Below are positions 16,730 through 25,051 of a stretch of 64,000 bases of DNA, piece by piece. The notes below the pieces were generated by a model, which was not told where the DNA came from, ran no database searches, and saw only the letters and a program-made list of their open reading frames with translations. Made by a program: the position numbers and the translations under genes. The stretch is taken from assembly GCF_001427525.1 (NCBI RefSeq), contig NZ_LMGU01000001.1, forward strand, positions 2,725,760 to 2,789,759. Direction: 5' to 3'. The DNA is from Microbacterium sp. Root61 (GTDB taxonomy: Bacteria > Actinomycetota > Actinomycetes > Actinomycetales > Microbacteriaceae). The first letter of the stretch is position 1. Each line of letters starts with the position of its first letter.

Positions 16730-18127
16730 ATGACTATTTCCTCACCCCGACCGTCGGTGTCGGCCACGGTTCTTCCCGGTGAACACCTCGAACGCCTGCG
16801 CGCCGCCCTGCACGGCGATCTCCTGCTTCCTCGTGATGACGGCTGGGATGCGGCCCGTCGGCCCTGGCAGCTCCTGGTCGACCAGGACCCGGTCGCCGTG
16901 GTCGTGGCCGTGGACGTGGACGACGTGGTCGCCACGGTGCGCGCCGCGCGCGAGCTCGGACTGCACGTCGCCCCGCAGTCCACGGGCCACGGCGCCGGGG
17001 CTATCGCGTCGCTGTCCGAGACGATCCTGCTGCGCACCGGGCGCCTGAACCACGTCACGATCGATCCCGACGCACGGACGGCGCGGGTGGGGTCCGGGGC
17101 GGTCTGGGGGGATGTCGCGGCTCTGGCGGCCGAGCACGGCCTGGCCGCCGTGGCGGGGATGTCGTCCACGGTCGGCGTTGCAGGACTTCTGCTCGGCGGC
17201 GGACTGGGCTGGTTCGCCCGTTCGCACGGCGTGGGTGCCAACAGCATCCTGTCCCTGGAGGTCGTCGACGCGCTGGGGCGCACGATGACCGTCGACGCCG
17301 ACAACCACAGCGACCTGTTCTGGGCGGCACGTGGGGGCGCGGCGCCCGTGGTGGTCACGGAGCTGCTGATCCAGCTCCACTCCGCGGCAGACCTGCACGG
17401 CGGCGCCCTGATGTGGCCGATCGACCGCGCGGCCGATGTGGCGCACGCGTGGCGGGAATGGATCGCCGGCGTACCCGACAGCGTCACCTCGCTGGCCCGG
17501 GTGCTGCGGTTCCCGCCGATCCCCGAGATCCCCGAGCCTCTGCGCGGGCGCTCGTTCGTGGCCGTCGAGGCGGCGATGCAGGCGGATGCCGCGACCGTTG
17601 CCGAGCTGCTGCATCCGCTGCGTGCGCTCGGGCCCGAGATGGACACCGTGCGCCCGCTCTCACCCGACGAGCTCGGCGCACTGCACGGGGACCCGCCGCA
17701 GCCGTCCCCGGGGTATGGCACCGCAGTGGTCCTGTCCGAGATCTCGGTCGCGTCGATGGGTGCCTTGCTGGACGCCGCGCTGGCCCCGTCGTCGGCCCCG
17801 CTGGTCTCGGTCGAGCTGCGCCATCTCGGCGGTCAGCTCACGCCGGGGCGCGTGGAAGGCGGCGCCGTGTCCGCGATCGCGGGTGCCGGCCTCGTCTTCG
17901 CCGTGGGGATCGCGCCGGTGCCGGAGGCGCTCGAGGCCGTGAAAGCGGCCGCCGACGCACTGTCGCACGCGCTGCGTCCCTACGCGGCACCCACCCTCGT
18001 CAAGAACTTCACCGAACGGCCGGTGACAGCATCCGCGCTCTATGGGGAAGACGCGGAGCGGCTGCGTCGGGTCATCGGGGCCTGGGACCCGGAGCGGATC
18101 ATCTGCTTCGGGCACCCGATCGACTGA
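16730..18127 (+). CDS. FAD-binding oxidoreductase, PCMH/BBE-like
   Basis: A 465-residue flavoprotein oxidase or dehydrogenase. The PCMH-type FAD domain covers about 45-230: VAPQSTGHGAGA near residue 86 carries the His that is often covalently linked to FAD, and LLGGGLGWFARSHGVGANS near 156 is the second FAD loop. The usual Cys of bicovalent BBE enzymes is absent, and the C-terminal BBE segment is short and lacks its usual Tyr-Asn motif. The substrate is unknown. ATG 16730 is used rather than a GTG seven codons upstream because it begins the conserved region. Probably controlled by the divergent TetR gene. Confidence 0.82.
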   Translation: MTISSPRPSVSATVLPGEHLERLRAALHGDLLLPRDDGWDAARRPWQLLVDQDPVAVVVAVDVDDVVATVRAARELGLHVAPQSTGHGAGAIASLSETILLRTGRLNHVTIDPDARTARVGSGAVWGDVAALAAEHGLAAVAGMSSTVGVAGLLLGGGLGWFARSHGVGANSILSLEVVDALGRTMTVDADNHSDLFWAARGGAAPVVVTELLIQLHSAADLHGGALMWPIDRAADVAHAWREWIAGVPDSVTSLARVLRFPPIPEIPEPLRGRSFVAVEAAMQADAATVAELLHPLRALGPEMDTVRPLSPDELGALHGDPPQPSPGYGTAVVLSEISVASMGALLDAALAPSSAPLVSVELRHLGGQLTPGRVEGGAVSAIAGAGLVFAVGIAPVPEALEAVKAAADALSHALRPYAAPTLVKNFTERPVTASALYGEDAERLRRVIGAWDPERIICFGHPID

Positions 18128-18140
18128 CGACGCCGCGACG

Positions 18141-18190
18141 CGGGCCGAGGCATCCGCACCGCCATGAGCGGCGGGGGATGCCCCGGCCCG
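18141..18190 (+). terminator. Hairpin after the flavin oxidase gene
   Basis: Fifteen-base arms (18141-18155 and 18176-18190) pair with one mismatch; the 20-base loop holds a small CCGC/GCGG stem. There is no T-run, as is usual for actinobacterial terminators. Confidence 0.5.
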
Positions 18191-18229
18191 CTCCATGCGC
18201 ACTCCGTCAAGGCGACACGCCGCCCGTGC

Positions 18230-18235
18230 TAGACT
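18230..18235 (+). promoter_or_regulatory. -10 element TAGACT of the rpmB operon
   Basis: TAGACT identical to that before the aminotransferase gene, placed 137 bases before the rpmB ATG, giving a long leader. No Zur-type palindrome is visible around it. Confidence 0.6.
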
Positions 18236-18241
18236 GACTCT

Positions 18242-18352
18242 TTGTCTGCGCGCACCCCAGCGTGCAGTTCGCATCCCACACCGCACAACAGAGTCTTTCT
18301 GCTGTGCGCGGGGTGCAGACAAGGGATCTTGGGTGAGGCCGTCCGGCCTCAC
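18242..18352 (+). promoter_or_regulatory. Structured 5' leader of rpmB-rpmG-rpsN
   Basis: TTGTCTGC at 18242-18249 followed by GCACCCC at 18252-18258 can pair with GGGGTGCAGACAA at 18310-18322, enclosing about 50 bases. A second perfect stem GTGAGGCC (18333-18340)/GGCCTCAC (18345-18352) with a 4-base loop lies 20 bases before the rpmB start, just ahead of the ribosome binding site AGGGAGA. The layout suits an attenuator or ribosomal-protein feedback leader, which is inferred only. Confidence 0.45.
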
Positions 18353-18372
18353 GGTATTAGGGAGAAATCACT

Positions 18373-18609
18373 ATGGCAGCAGTGTGCCAGGTGACTGGAG
18401 CTATTCCCGGCTTCGGTCACAGCATCTCGCACTCGCACCGCCGGACGAAGCGTCGCTTCGACCCGAACGTGCAGAAGAAGACCTATTTCGTGCCGTCGCT
18501 CGGCCGGAAGATCACGCTCAACGTTTCGGCGAAGGGCATCAAGGTCATTGACGTACGCGGCATCGAGTCCGTCGTCAAGGACCTCCTCGCGAAGGGTGTG
18601 AAGCTCTAA
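18373..18609 (+). CDS. rpmB: Ribosomal protein L28 (bL28), zinc-free form
   Basis: A 78-residue large-subunit ribosomal protein, basic throughout, with the bL28 N-terminus MAAVCQVTG, the SHRRTKRRF region at about 21-29 and the IKVID strand. Only one Cys (Cys5) is present, so it lacks the zinc ribbon of the C+ form and should not need zinc. An AGGGAGA ribosome binding site precedes the ATG. Its TAA overlaps the rpmG ATG by one base (TAATG). In several actinobacteria C- paralogues are Zur targets; here no Zur box is visible, so this may be the main housekeeping copy. Confidence 0.96.
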   Translation: MAAVCQVTGAIPGFGHSISHSHRRTKRRFDPNVQKKTYFVPSLGRKITLNVSAKGIKVIDVRGIESVVKDLLAKGVKL

Positions 18610-18779
18610 TGGCGAAGAAGGCTCAGGACGTACGTCCGATCATCAAGCTTCGTTCGACCGCAGGCACGGGTTACACCTACGTCACGCGCAAGAACCGTCG
18701 CAACAACCCCGACCGCATCGTGCTGAAGAAGTACGACCCGGTCATCCGCAAGCACGTCGACTTCCGAGAGGAGCGCTAA
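18609..18779 (+). CDS. rpmG: Ribosomal protein L33 (bL33), zinc-free form
   Basis: A 56-residue basic protein with the bL33 pattern [19 protein letters not shown], then [19 protein letters not shown] and a C-terminus ending HVDFREER. It contains no cysteine, so it is the C- type that does not bind zinc. It begins with ATG overlapping the rpmB stop and ends two bases before rpsN; the GAGAGGAG near its end serves as the rpsN ribosome binding site. Confidence 0.96.
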   Translation: MAKKAQDVRPIIKLRSTAGTGYTYVTRKNRRNNPDRIVLKKYDPVIRKHVDFREER

Positions 18780-18781
18780 GC

Positions 18782-19087
18782 ATGGCCAAGAAGAGCAAGA
18801 TCGCGCGCAACGAGCAGCGCAAGGTGATCGTCGATCGCTACGCCGCGAAGCGCGCCGAGCTGAAGAAGGCGCTCATCGCCCCGACCTCGACCGACGAAGA
18901 GCGCGAAGCCGCTCGCATCGGCCTGCAGAAGCTGCCGAAGAACGCTTCGCCGGTGCGCGTGCGCTCGCGCGACGTCATCGACGGACGCCCCCGCGGTGTC
19001 CTCACGAAGTTCGGCATCTCCCGTGTGCGTTTCCGCGACATGGCCCACCGTGGCGAGCTGCCCGGTGTGACCAAGTCCAGCTGGTAA
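18782..19087 (+). CDS. rpsN: Ribosomal protein S14 (uS14), long zinc-free form
   Basis: A 101-residue small-subunit protein of the long S14 class: [14 protein letters not shown] at the start, [21 protein letters not shown] near residue 69 and the C-terminal SSW. The short zinc-binding class has four Cys; this one has none. Together with the two preceding genes it forms a set of three ribosomal proteins that all avoid zinc, and it is followed by a strong terminator, so the operon is just these three genes. Confidence 0.96.
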   Translation: MAKKSKIARNEQRKVIVDRYAAKRAELKKALIAPTSTDEEREAARIGLQKLPKNASPVRVRSRDVIDGRPRGVLTKFGISRVRFRDMAHRGELPGVTKSSW

Positions 19088-19103
19088 CCCATAGCAGACG
19101 TCG

Positions 19104-19137
19104 AAAGGGCGGGAGTTCCTCGGAACTCCCGCCCTTT
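19104..19137 (+). terminator. Terminator of the rpmB-rpmG-rpsN operon
   Basis: A perfect 16-base inverted repeat (19104-19119 with 19122-19137) and 2-base loop, ending in TTT on the plus strand, 17 bases after the rpsN stop. Confidence 0.9.
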
Positions 19138-19167
19138 CTCGTTCCCCGGCGCCACCTCGATGGCCGT

Positions 19168-19232
19168 GAGACTGCACGTGAAGGTCGAGACTGCGGGTAA
19201 TCCCCGCAGTCTCGACCTCCCACTGCAGTCTC
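19168..19232. repeat. GAGACTGC palindromic intergenic repeat, copy 2
   Basis: Same plan as the copy at 8591-8657. Outer arms GAGACTGCA (19168-19176) and TGCAGTCTC (19224-19232) enclose a perfect 16-base hairpin at 19182-19218 with a 5-base loop. The hairpin arms are better preserved than in copy 1. It lies just after the rpsN terminator, between convergent operons. Confidence 0.85.
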
Positions 19233-19240
19233 GACGTCAG

Positions 19241-19300
19241 GCCGGTTCGAACCACGCGCCGGTTCGAACCGCGCCGGCTTTTACCGCGCCGGCTCGAACT
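19241..19300. repeat. Four imperfect tandem units of GCCGGTTCGAACC
   Basis: Units begin at 19241, 19258, 19273 and 19288, so the period is 15-17 bases. The first two are identical over 13 bases, the third has TTTTA in the middle and the fourth is GCCGGCTCGAACT. They lie between the palindromic repeat and the end of the esterase gene; no coding sequence is seen in them. Confidence 0.6.
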
Positions 19301-19352
19301 CACGCGGGAGCGAACCCTGGCCGACTTTCCCGGCGCGGCCGGGCTGCGGCGG

Positions 19353-20909
19353 CTAGCTGACGCTCACGCCCGTGGTCAGCAGCATCCGCACGTCCGCGAA
19401 TGCGTCGGACTGCACGGATGAGGCGGGGTCGTCGAACACGCGGGCCTCGCGATCCGTGTTGTTCCACGCGGGCCAGTCCGCCGCGGCATCCCGCACCAGT
19501 GCCAGCACGCCGCCGTGGACGTCGTCCGCGAGCACCTGCGACGGCGTGGGCCCGGTGACGCCCTCGACGCGTTCGGCGTCGAGCGTGTCGAAGAAGAACG
19601 GCACGTCGAGGCAGTGGCATGCGCTGCCCATCGTGGGGGAGGCCCAGGCGAACCGGTACAGCCAGGTCCTCGCCGCCGAGGGATCCTCCACGGCGAACCG
19701 GGCCCGCGCCTCGGCCACGTCCACCGCCGGGGCACGGAACATGTGGTCGGTGAGGTACTGCCCGACCGCATCGGCCGTGTCGAACCCTTCGTGTGCGGCG
19801 AGATAGCTGTCGACGACCTCGGGTGAGGTGGCCAGCCGGCCGAGCAGGGCCGCGGGCGGCACCTCGGCCAGCGACTCCTTGGCGCCGGCCAGCACCATGT
19901 TGAACTCCTGGTCGGTGGCGCCCAGGACCAGTGCCTTGTCGGCGCCGATCCCGGCCGCGTACGCCTCACGGCTCGGCAGCGGGATGAGATCGCCGTCCAC
20001 GACTGGCCCCAGGACCAGCCCGCCGCTGACGAGCGAGACGAGCCCCGCCACGGGGTCTGACGGATCGCCGGCCATGTTCATCGGCGAGGCCTCGGCCTGG
20101 AGCTCGAGGATGCGCGCCTCCGGCAGGGAGCGCAGTCCAGCCAGCGTCGGTGCCACACCGCCACGCTCCGCGAGCGCGCGTCCGGCGGCCTCCGCCGCCT
20201 CGAGGGTGACCGCCGTGGGCACGCCCGAGATCGACCACACGCCCCGGAACAGGTGCTGGGCGCGAGGAATGCCGAGCAGGGTGAGCACCGCGCCACCACC
20301 GGCGGACTGGCCGGACAGCGCGACCCGTCTCGGGTCTCCGCCGAACGCGGCGATGTTCTGCTGCACCCACTCCAGGGCCAGCAGCCAGTCGAGCACGCCG
20401 CGGTTCATCGGGGCGTCCTCGATGAATCCGAACCCGTCGAAGCCGAGGCGGTACGACACCGACACGACGATGACGCCGTCGCGGTTGAATGCGGCCCCGT
20501 CGTACCAGGGGCTGGACGGCGACCCCGAGACGTACCCGCCGCCGTGGATGTAGACGAGCACGGGGAGACCGGCGGATGCCGCGGCATCCGCTCCCGCCGT
20601 CACCGGCGCGGGCGTGAAGACGTTCACGTTCAGCGTCGACTCGCCGGGGAACGCCGGCTCCGGGATGAGCGTCATCTCGCCGACGACCGCGCGATGCGGC
20701 GTCGCGCCGAACTCGACGGCGTCACGCACCCCCTCCCAAGGCCCGTGCGGCACCGGGGCGGCGAAGCGCAGGTCGCCGACCGGCGGCTCGGCGAACGGGA
20801 TGCCGAGGAAGGCGGCCGAGGGCGAGCCCGTGGCGTCCGTGGGCTCGCGCCAGAAGCCGCGCACGATGCCGGCAGTGGTCTGGACTTCGGGAGGGGTGAG
20901 CGTGGTCAT
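19353..20909 (-). CDS. Type B carboxylesterase
   Basis: A 518-residue alpha/beta-hydrolase of the carboxylesterase/lipase family. The oxyanion hole is HGGGY at 122-126, the nucleophile elbow is GQSAGG with Ser202, and the family N-terminus LGIPFAEPPVGDLRF is intact at 35-49. No signal peptide is seen, so it acts in the cytoplasm. The ATG at 20907-20909 lies eight bases after the stop of the MFS gene upstream on the same strand, so uptake and hydrolysis of the same ester or glycoside-ester are likely linked. The natural substrate is unknown. Confidence 0.9.
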   Translation of the reverse strand: MTTLTPPEVQTTAGIVRGFWREPTDATGSPSAAFLGIPFAEPPVGDLRFAAPVPHGPWEGVRDAVEFGATPHRAVVGEMTLIPEPAFPGESTLNVNVFTPAPVTAGADAAASAGLPVLVYIHGGGYVSGSPSSPWYDGAAFNRDGVIVVSVSYRLGFDGFGFIEDAPMNRGVLDWLLALEWVQQNIAAFGGDPRRVALSGQSAGGGAVLTLLGIPRAQHLFRGVWSISGVPTAVTLEAAEAAGRALAERGGVAPTLAGLRSLPEARILELQAEASPMNMAGDPSDPVAGLVSLVSGGLVLGPVVDGDLIPLPSREAYAAGIGADKALVLGATDQEFNMVLAGAKESLAEVPPAALLGRLATSPEVVDSYLAAHEGFDTADAVGQYLTDHMFRAPAVDVAEARARFAVEDPSAARTWLYRFAWASPTMGSACHCLDVPFFFDTLDAERVEGVTGPTPSQVLADDVHGGVLALVRDAAADWPAWNNTDREARVFDDPASSVQSDAFADVRMLLTTGVSVS

Positions 20910-20917
20910 GTGTTCTC

Positions 20918-22207
20918 CTATCGAACGCTCTTGATGGGCATCAGCACGAACGCCGCCGCCGTGACCGAGATCATCGCGAAGACGAACAGTCCGGGGTAGC
21001 CGCCGACGTAGGTGATGATGAGGCCGGCGACGGCCGGGCTCAGCGCCTGCGGGATGTTGGTCGCCACGTTCAGGATGCCGAGGTCCTTGCCGGCCGCAGC
21101 ACCGCCGCCGGGCAGCACCTCGGTCATGAGCGCGGCGTCGCAGGCCATGTACAGGCCGAACCCGAAGCCGCTGATGATGTTCATGATGAGCATGCCGGTG
21201 AAGGTGGGCATGATCAGCGGGAAGACCAAGGCGAGCACCATGATGACGGTGGCGGCATAGATGAACACCTTGCGGCGACCGATCTTGTCGCTCCACCAGC
21301 CGGCGAGCGAGATCGACAGCAGGATCGGGATCAGACCGGCCGCGGCGATGATCGCCGCGGAACCGGCGGCCTCCGTGATGTCCATGCCGATGTAGTCGGT
21401 GAGGATGTACAGGTTGAAGGCCGAGATCACGAAGTAGCCGAGGATGAAGAGGAATCGTGCGGCGAAGGCCCACGCGAAGTCGGGCTCCTTCTTCGGGTTG
21501 ATCCAGAATCCTGTGGCGAAGCGCTTCCAGCTCCACGGCTCGATGCTCACGCCGACGCTCGAGTAGTCGCGGTTGAACAGCACGTACAGGACCGCGGCGA
21601 CCATGACGCCGACGCCGAAGATCGTGTAGCCGATGCCGACGCTGGTGACGAACTGCGCGGCGATGATCGTGCCGACGACGCCGCCGACCATGGCGCCGAT
21701 GCCCGACATGGCTGAGGCGATGCCACGACGCGAACGCGGGAAGCGGTCCGGGACGACCGCGGTCAGCGGCCCCTGGAGGGCGTTCAGTGACACCTGGATG
21801 ATGACCCAGAAGACCGTGATCAAGGCGATGTTCTGCATGCCGCCGAGACCGAGCAGGAAGATCATCGCGACGGCGGCGCCGATCAGCATCCAGGGAGCGC
21901 GACGCCCCATGCGCGAACGGGTGCGGTCACTGAATGCGCCGACGATCGGCTGCGTGAACAGCGTGAAGATGAACGACACCGTGCTCACGATCGCGAGGTT
22001 GGCGATCTTGTTGTCGGCGTCGATGGCGGCGACCTGCGCCGGGAGCAGGATGCCGATCAGGCCGCTGTAGGTGGCGAACAGGAACATCGACAGCACCGCG
22101 ATCGACGGCAGCAGCCGCTTGTTCGCGATGGGGCTGCGCATCGCCGTGGCGATCGTCGCGGTGCGGCCGTCGTCGTCGAGCTCAGGAGTGGGGGATGGAA
22201 TGGACAC
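20918..22207 (-). CDS. MFS transporter
   Basis: A 429-residue major-facilitator protein with about 12 membrane helices and the loop 2-3 motif GAFSDRTRSRMGRR, repeated as WWSDKIGRRK in the second half. A broad resemblance to sugar-type MFS carriers is noted but no substrate can be assigned. GTG at 22207 is preferred because AGGAG lies a few bases upstream; an in-frame ATG at 22222 overlaps that site and has none of its own. It is the first gene of a two-gene operon with the esterase. Confidence 0.85.
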   Translation of the reverse strand: MSIPSPTPELDDDGRTATIATAMRSPIANKRLLPSIAVLSMFLFATYSGLIGILLPAQVAAIDADNKIANLAIVSTVSFIFTLFTQPIVGAFSDRTRSRMGRRAPWMLIGAAVAMIFLLGLGGMQNIALITVFWVIIQVSLNALQGPLTAVVPDRFPRSRRGIASAMSGIGAMVGGVVGTIIAAQFVTSVGIGYTIFGVGVMVAAVLYVLFNRDYSSVGVSIEPWSWKRFATGFWINPKKEPDFAWAFAARFLFILGYFVISAFNLYILTDYIGMDITEAAGSAAIIAAAGLIPILLSISLAGWWSDKIGRRKVFIYAATVIMVLALVFPLIMPTFTGMLIMNIISGFGFGLYMACDAALMTEVLPGGGAAAGKDLGILNVATNIPQALSPAVAGLIITYVGGYPGLFVFAMISVTAAAFVLMPIKSVR

Positions 22208-22547
22208 GACTCTCCTCTTCATTGAGAAACAGTGGTGAAACGGGGGGAACGGGATGTAGCCACCCGCGCCGCAGGACAGTCAAAACCAAGCGGCGATAGG
22301 TAATGAGTATGTAACCACACGGTCGAATCGGCAAGTGAGAATCCCGTGCACGGGGGTCACTTCGGCACCACGAATCACTCCAGTTACCCCGACACGCCGT
22401 CGATTTCGTCGAAGTTGGCCATAGATCCGCGGATTTCTGCGGAATCTGGGTATATTCAAGGCGGTCGATCCGACCAGCCGGGGGGCACACGCCATCCGGT
22501 CCGAGCAATGAAAAGGCGGCGATTCGGCCGCCTTGGAGGACAACCAC
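22208..22547. other. 340-base intergenic region between MFS/esterase and hup operons
   Basis: Non-coding region with divergent promoters. It contains a perfect 12-base palindrome CCCGTGCACGGG at 22343-22354, a TATATT at 22451-22456 that is the best -10 candidate for hup, and the hup leader hairpin at 22513-22534. The palindrome sits about 140 bases upstream of the MFS start and could be an operator for that operon. No RNA gene is recognised. Confidence 0.6.
22513..22534 (+). promoter_or_regulatory. Perfect hairpin in the hup leader next to its ribosome binding site
   Basis: AAGGCGGC (22513-22520) and GCCGCCTT (22527-22534) form an 8-base stem with a 6-base loop. GGAGGA at 22535-22540 follows at once, so folding or unfolding of the stem could change access to the hup ribosome binding site. 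Confidence 0.6.
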
Positions 22548-22835
22548 ATGGCTGACAAGTCCATCACCAAGACCGAGCTCGTCGCGAGCATCGCGAGCGC
22601 GACCGGCCAGAGCCAGGCCGCTGTGTCCGGTGTGCTCGACTCCCTCTTCGCCACCGTCTCCGAGGCAGTCGCCAAGGGCAGCAAGGTCTCGATCCCGGGC
22701 TGGATCGCGTTCGAGCAGGTCGAGACTTCGGCTCGTACCGGCCGCAACCCGCAGACCGGCGCCGAGATCCAGATCCCCGCGGGCAAGCGCGTCAAGGTGA
22801 CCGCCGGCTCGAAGCTGAAGGCAGCGGTCAAGTAA
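22548..22835 (+). CDS. hup: HU-family DNA-binding protein
   Basis: A 95-residue nucleoid protein: N-terminal helices KSITKTELVASIA with the dimer core, then VSIPGWIAFEQVE and the DNA-clamping beta arm with RTGRNPQTGAEIQIPAGK and the usual arm proline. It bends DNA non-specifically and compacts the chromosome. It lacks the Lys/Ala-rich C-terminal tail of mycobacterial HupB. GGAGGA ends seven bases before the ATG at 22548. A strong terminator follows. Confidence 0.96.
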   Translation: MADKSITKTELVASIASATGQSQAAVSGVLDSLFATVSEAVAKGSKVSIPGWIAFEQVETSARTGRNPQTGAEIQIPAGKRVKVTAGSKLKAAVK

Positions 22836-22848
22836 GACCGTTCGTCAC

Positions 22849-22881
22849 AGAAGGGGGGATGCCACGGCATCCCCCCTTCTT
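22849..22881 (+). terminator. Terminator of hup
   Basis: A perfect 15-base inverted repeat (22849-22863 with 22866-22880) with a 2-base loop and short T tract, 13 bases after the hup stop. Confidence 0.9.
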
Positions 22882-22913
22882 CGTGCCCGGGCGGGTGCGC
22901 AGCCGGTCCCGCT

Positions 22914-22919
22914 TAGGCT
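22914..22919 (+). promoter_or_regulatory. -10 element TAGGCT of the CopD-CtaG gene
   Basis: TAGGCT ends six bases before the GTG at 22926; no ribosome binding site is present between them, so a leaderless mRNA is likely. Confidence 0.55.
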
Positions 22920-22925
22920 TAGAGG

Positions 22926-24962
22926 GTGATCCCCTCTTCCTCGTCACAGGCCACCGGCGCGCCGCTGAGCCCGGCCGCGGGGCGCATGGGCTCTCCCCGC
23001 GCACTGCGGGTCGTCGGGCCGCTGATCCTGCTGGGGGTCGCGCTCGCGGTGCTCGTGTGGGGACTGGCCTTCGGCGGAGGCGCGGCGCCGCTCGCGCTCG
23101 CCGACCCCGGGGCCTTCGTGCGCTGGGGACTGCCCACCGCCACGCTCGTCGTCAACCTGTCCGCCGCGGGGATGCTCGGCTGCCTCGTCGTGGCGCTGTA
23201 CTCCCTGCGTGCGGGCGAGCGCGAGTTCGACGCGGCACTGGATGCGGCATCCGTCTCGGCCTCGATCTTCACCGTCGCAGCCGGCGCGACCGGATTCCTG
23301 ACGTTCCTCAACGTGATCCCGGCGGCCGTCACCCTGGACGCCGCCTTCGGCGAGCAGCTCGGGCGATTCCTCGTGGACACCGAACCGGGCCGCGGCTGGC
23401 TCATCACGACCGTCGCCGGCGCCGCGCTCACCGTCCTGACGTTCGCGGTGCGGTCGTGGACCGCCACCTTCTTCGTCGCGATCCTCGCGGCGGCCGCGCT
23501 GGTCCCGATGGCGACCCTCGGCCACTCCGGCGAAGAGGCGAATCACAACGCGGCCGTGATGGCGCTCCTGCTGCACATGGTCGCGGCCGCCGTCTGGCTC
23601 GGCGGACTCCTGCTCATGGTGATCCTCCGTCCGATCCTCGACCGGGACCGCATGACGGCGACGATGCTGCGGTACTCCAGCATCGCGCTGGTCGCCTTCG
23701 TCGTGGTGGCGATCTCCGGCACGGTGCGCGCGGTCATCGGCCTGGGCGACTGGAGCGCGCTCGCCTCGCCCTACGGCGTGCTGCTGCTCATCAAGGTCGG
23801 CGCGTTGCTGGCGATCGGCGCCCTGGGCGCCTGGTATCGCCGCCGACTGATCGGACGGATGCGGGAGGACAAATCGTCCGGCCGCTTCTGGGGGCTGATC
23901 ACCCTCGAGCTCGCGTTCATGGGGATCGCGAGCGGTGCCGCCGTCGCCCTCGCGCGCACCCCTCCACCCGTCGAGAACGTGCTGAGCGATCGGACCCCGG
24001 CGATCCGCCTTACCGGTTCACCGCTGCCCCCCGAGCTCACGTTCGACCGCTGGTTCACCGCGTGGGACATCGACCTGCTGTGGGCCTTCGCCGTCGGCTT
24101 CGGGGTGTTCTTCTACCTCGTCGGCGTGTGGCGTCTGCACCGTCGTGGCGACAAGTGGCCGATCTACCGCACCGTCTTCTGGGTGCTCGGCATGATCCTG
24201 CTGCTGTGGGTCACGAGCGGCCCGATCAACGCGTACCAGGACTACCTGTTCAGCGTGCACATGGTTGGGCACATGCTGCTGACGATGGCGATCCCGTTGC
24301 TGATGGTCGCCGGCGCACCGGTGACGCTCGCCGCCCGTGCGATCCGCAAACGGGATGACGGCACCCGCGGTGGCCGTGAGTGGATCCTGTGGGCCGTGCA
24401 TTCACCGGTCAGCAAGGTCCTGACCAACCCGTTCGTCGCGGCCGGGCTGTTCGTCGGCTCGCTGTGGATCTTCTACTTCACCGATCTGTTCCGCTGGTCG
24501 CTGTACGACCACATCGGGCACGAATGGATGGTGGCGCACTTCCTCATCACGGGCTACCTGTTCGTGCTGTCGCTCATCGGCATCGATCCGGTGCCGTATC
24601 GCCTGCCCTATCCGGGTCGGCTGGTCCTGCTCATCGCCGTCATGGCCATGCACGCCTTCTTCGGCATCGCCATCATGATGCAGTCCGGACTGATGGTGTC
24701 CGAATGGTTCGGGGCGATGGGGCGCACATGGGGCGTCACGCCCATGGAGGACCAGTACATCGGCGGCGGTGTGGCGTGGTCGGTCGGCGAGATCCCGACA
24801 CTGATCGTCGCGATCACTGTGGCGATCCAGTGGAGCCGCAGCGACGACCGGATCCAGCGCCGCCGTGACCGGCACATCGATCGGGCCGGCGACGCCGAGC
24901 TGGACGAGTACAACGCGAAGCTCGCGGCCCTCGCCGAACGGGACGCCCGCGCCGGACTCTGA
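22926..24962 (+). CDS. CopD-CtaG fusion: copper import and cytochrome oxidase assembly protein
   Basis: A 678-residue membrane protein with about 14-15 helices made of two known domains. Residues 1 to about 330 match the copper resistance D (CopD) family, and residues about 370-650 match the caa3-type CtaG family, with HMVGHM and the Met/His-rich helix MQSGLMVSEW. In actinobacteria this fusion is thought to bring copper to cytochrome c oxidase. The C-terminus is a charged cytoplasmic tail. It starts with GTG just after a -10 element, so it is transcribed independently of hup. No copper regulator site is recognised. Confidence 0.85.
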   Translation: MIPSSSSQATGAPLSPAAGRMGSPRALRVVGPLILLGVALAVLVWGLAFGGGAAPLALADPGAFVRWGLPTATLVVNLSAAGMLGCLVVALYSLRAGEREFDAALDAASVSASIFTVAAGATGFLTFLNVIPAAVTLDAAFGEQLGRFLVDTEPGRGWLITTVAGAALTVLTFAVRSWTATFFVAILAAAALVPMATLGHSGEEANHNAAVMALLLHMVAAAVWLGGLLLMVILRPILDRDRMTATMLRYSSIALVAFVVVAISGTVRAVIGLGDWSALASPYGVLLLIKVGALLAIGALGAWYRRRLIGRMREDKSSGRFWGLITLELAFMGIASGAAVALARTPPPVENVLSDRTPAIRLTGSPLPPELTFDRWFTAWDIDLLWAFAVGFGVFFYLVGVWRLHRRGDKWPIYRTVFWVLGMILLLWVTSGPINAYQDYLFSVHMVGHMLLTMAIPLLMVAGAPVTLAARAIRKRDDGTRGGREWILWAVHSPVSKVLTNPFVAAGLFVGSLWIFYFTDLFRWSLYDHIGHEWMVAHFLITGYLFVLSLIGIDPVPYRLPYPGRLVLLIAVMAMHAFFGIAIMMQSGLMVSEWFGAMGRTWGVTPMEDQYIGGGVAWSVGEIPTLIVAITVAIQWSRSDDRIQRRRDRHIDRAGDAELDEYNAKLAALAERDARAGL

Positions 24963-25051
24963 GGCTGGGCCGGCGGGTCGGGCTTGTGCTCGTACCGGTG
25001 CGCGGGTGTCGGCGGGTCGAGCGGATGCCGGGCGTGCGGCCGCGGCGTCCG

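Noticed and set aside
18128..18372. A Zur box before rpmB
   Set aside because: Scanning the region gives no TGANAANNNATTNTCA-like dyad such as that before znuA.
19241..19270. GGTTCGAACC segments resembling a tRNA T-arm
   Set aside because: They are repeated four times in tandem and no acceptor, D or anticodon stem can be drawn around them.
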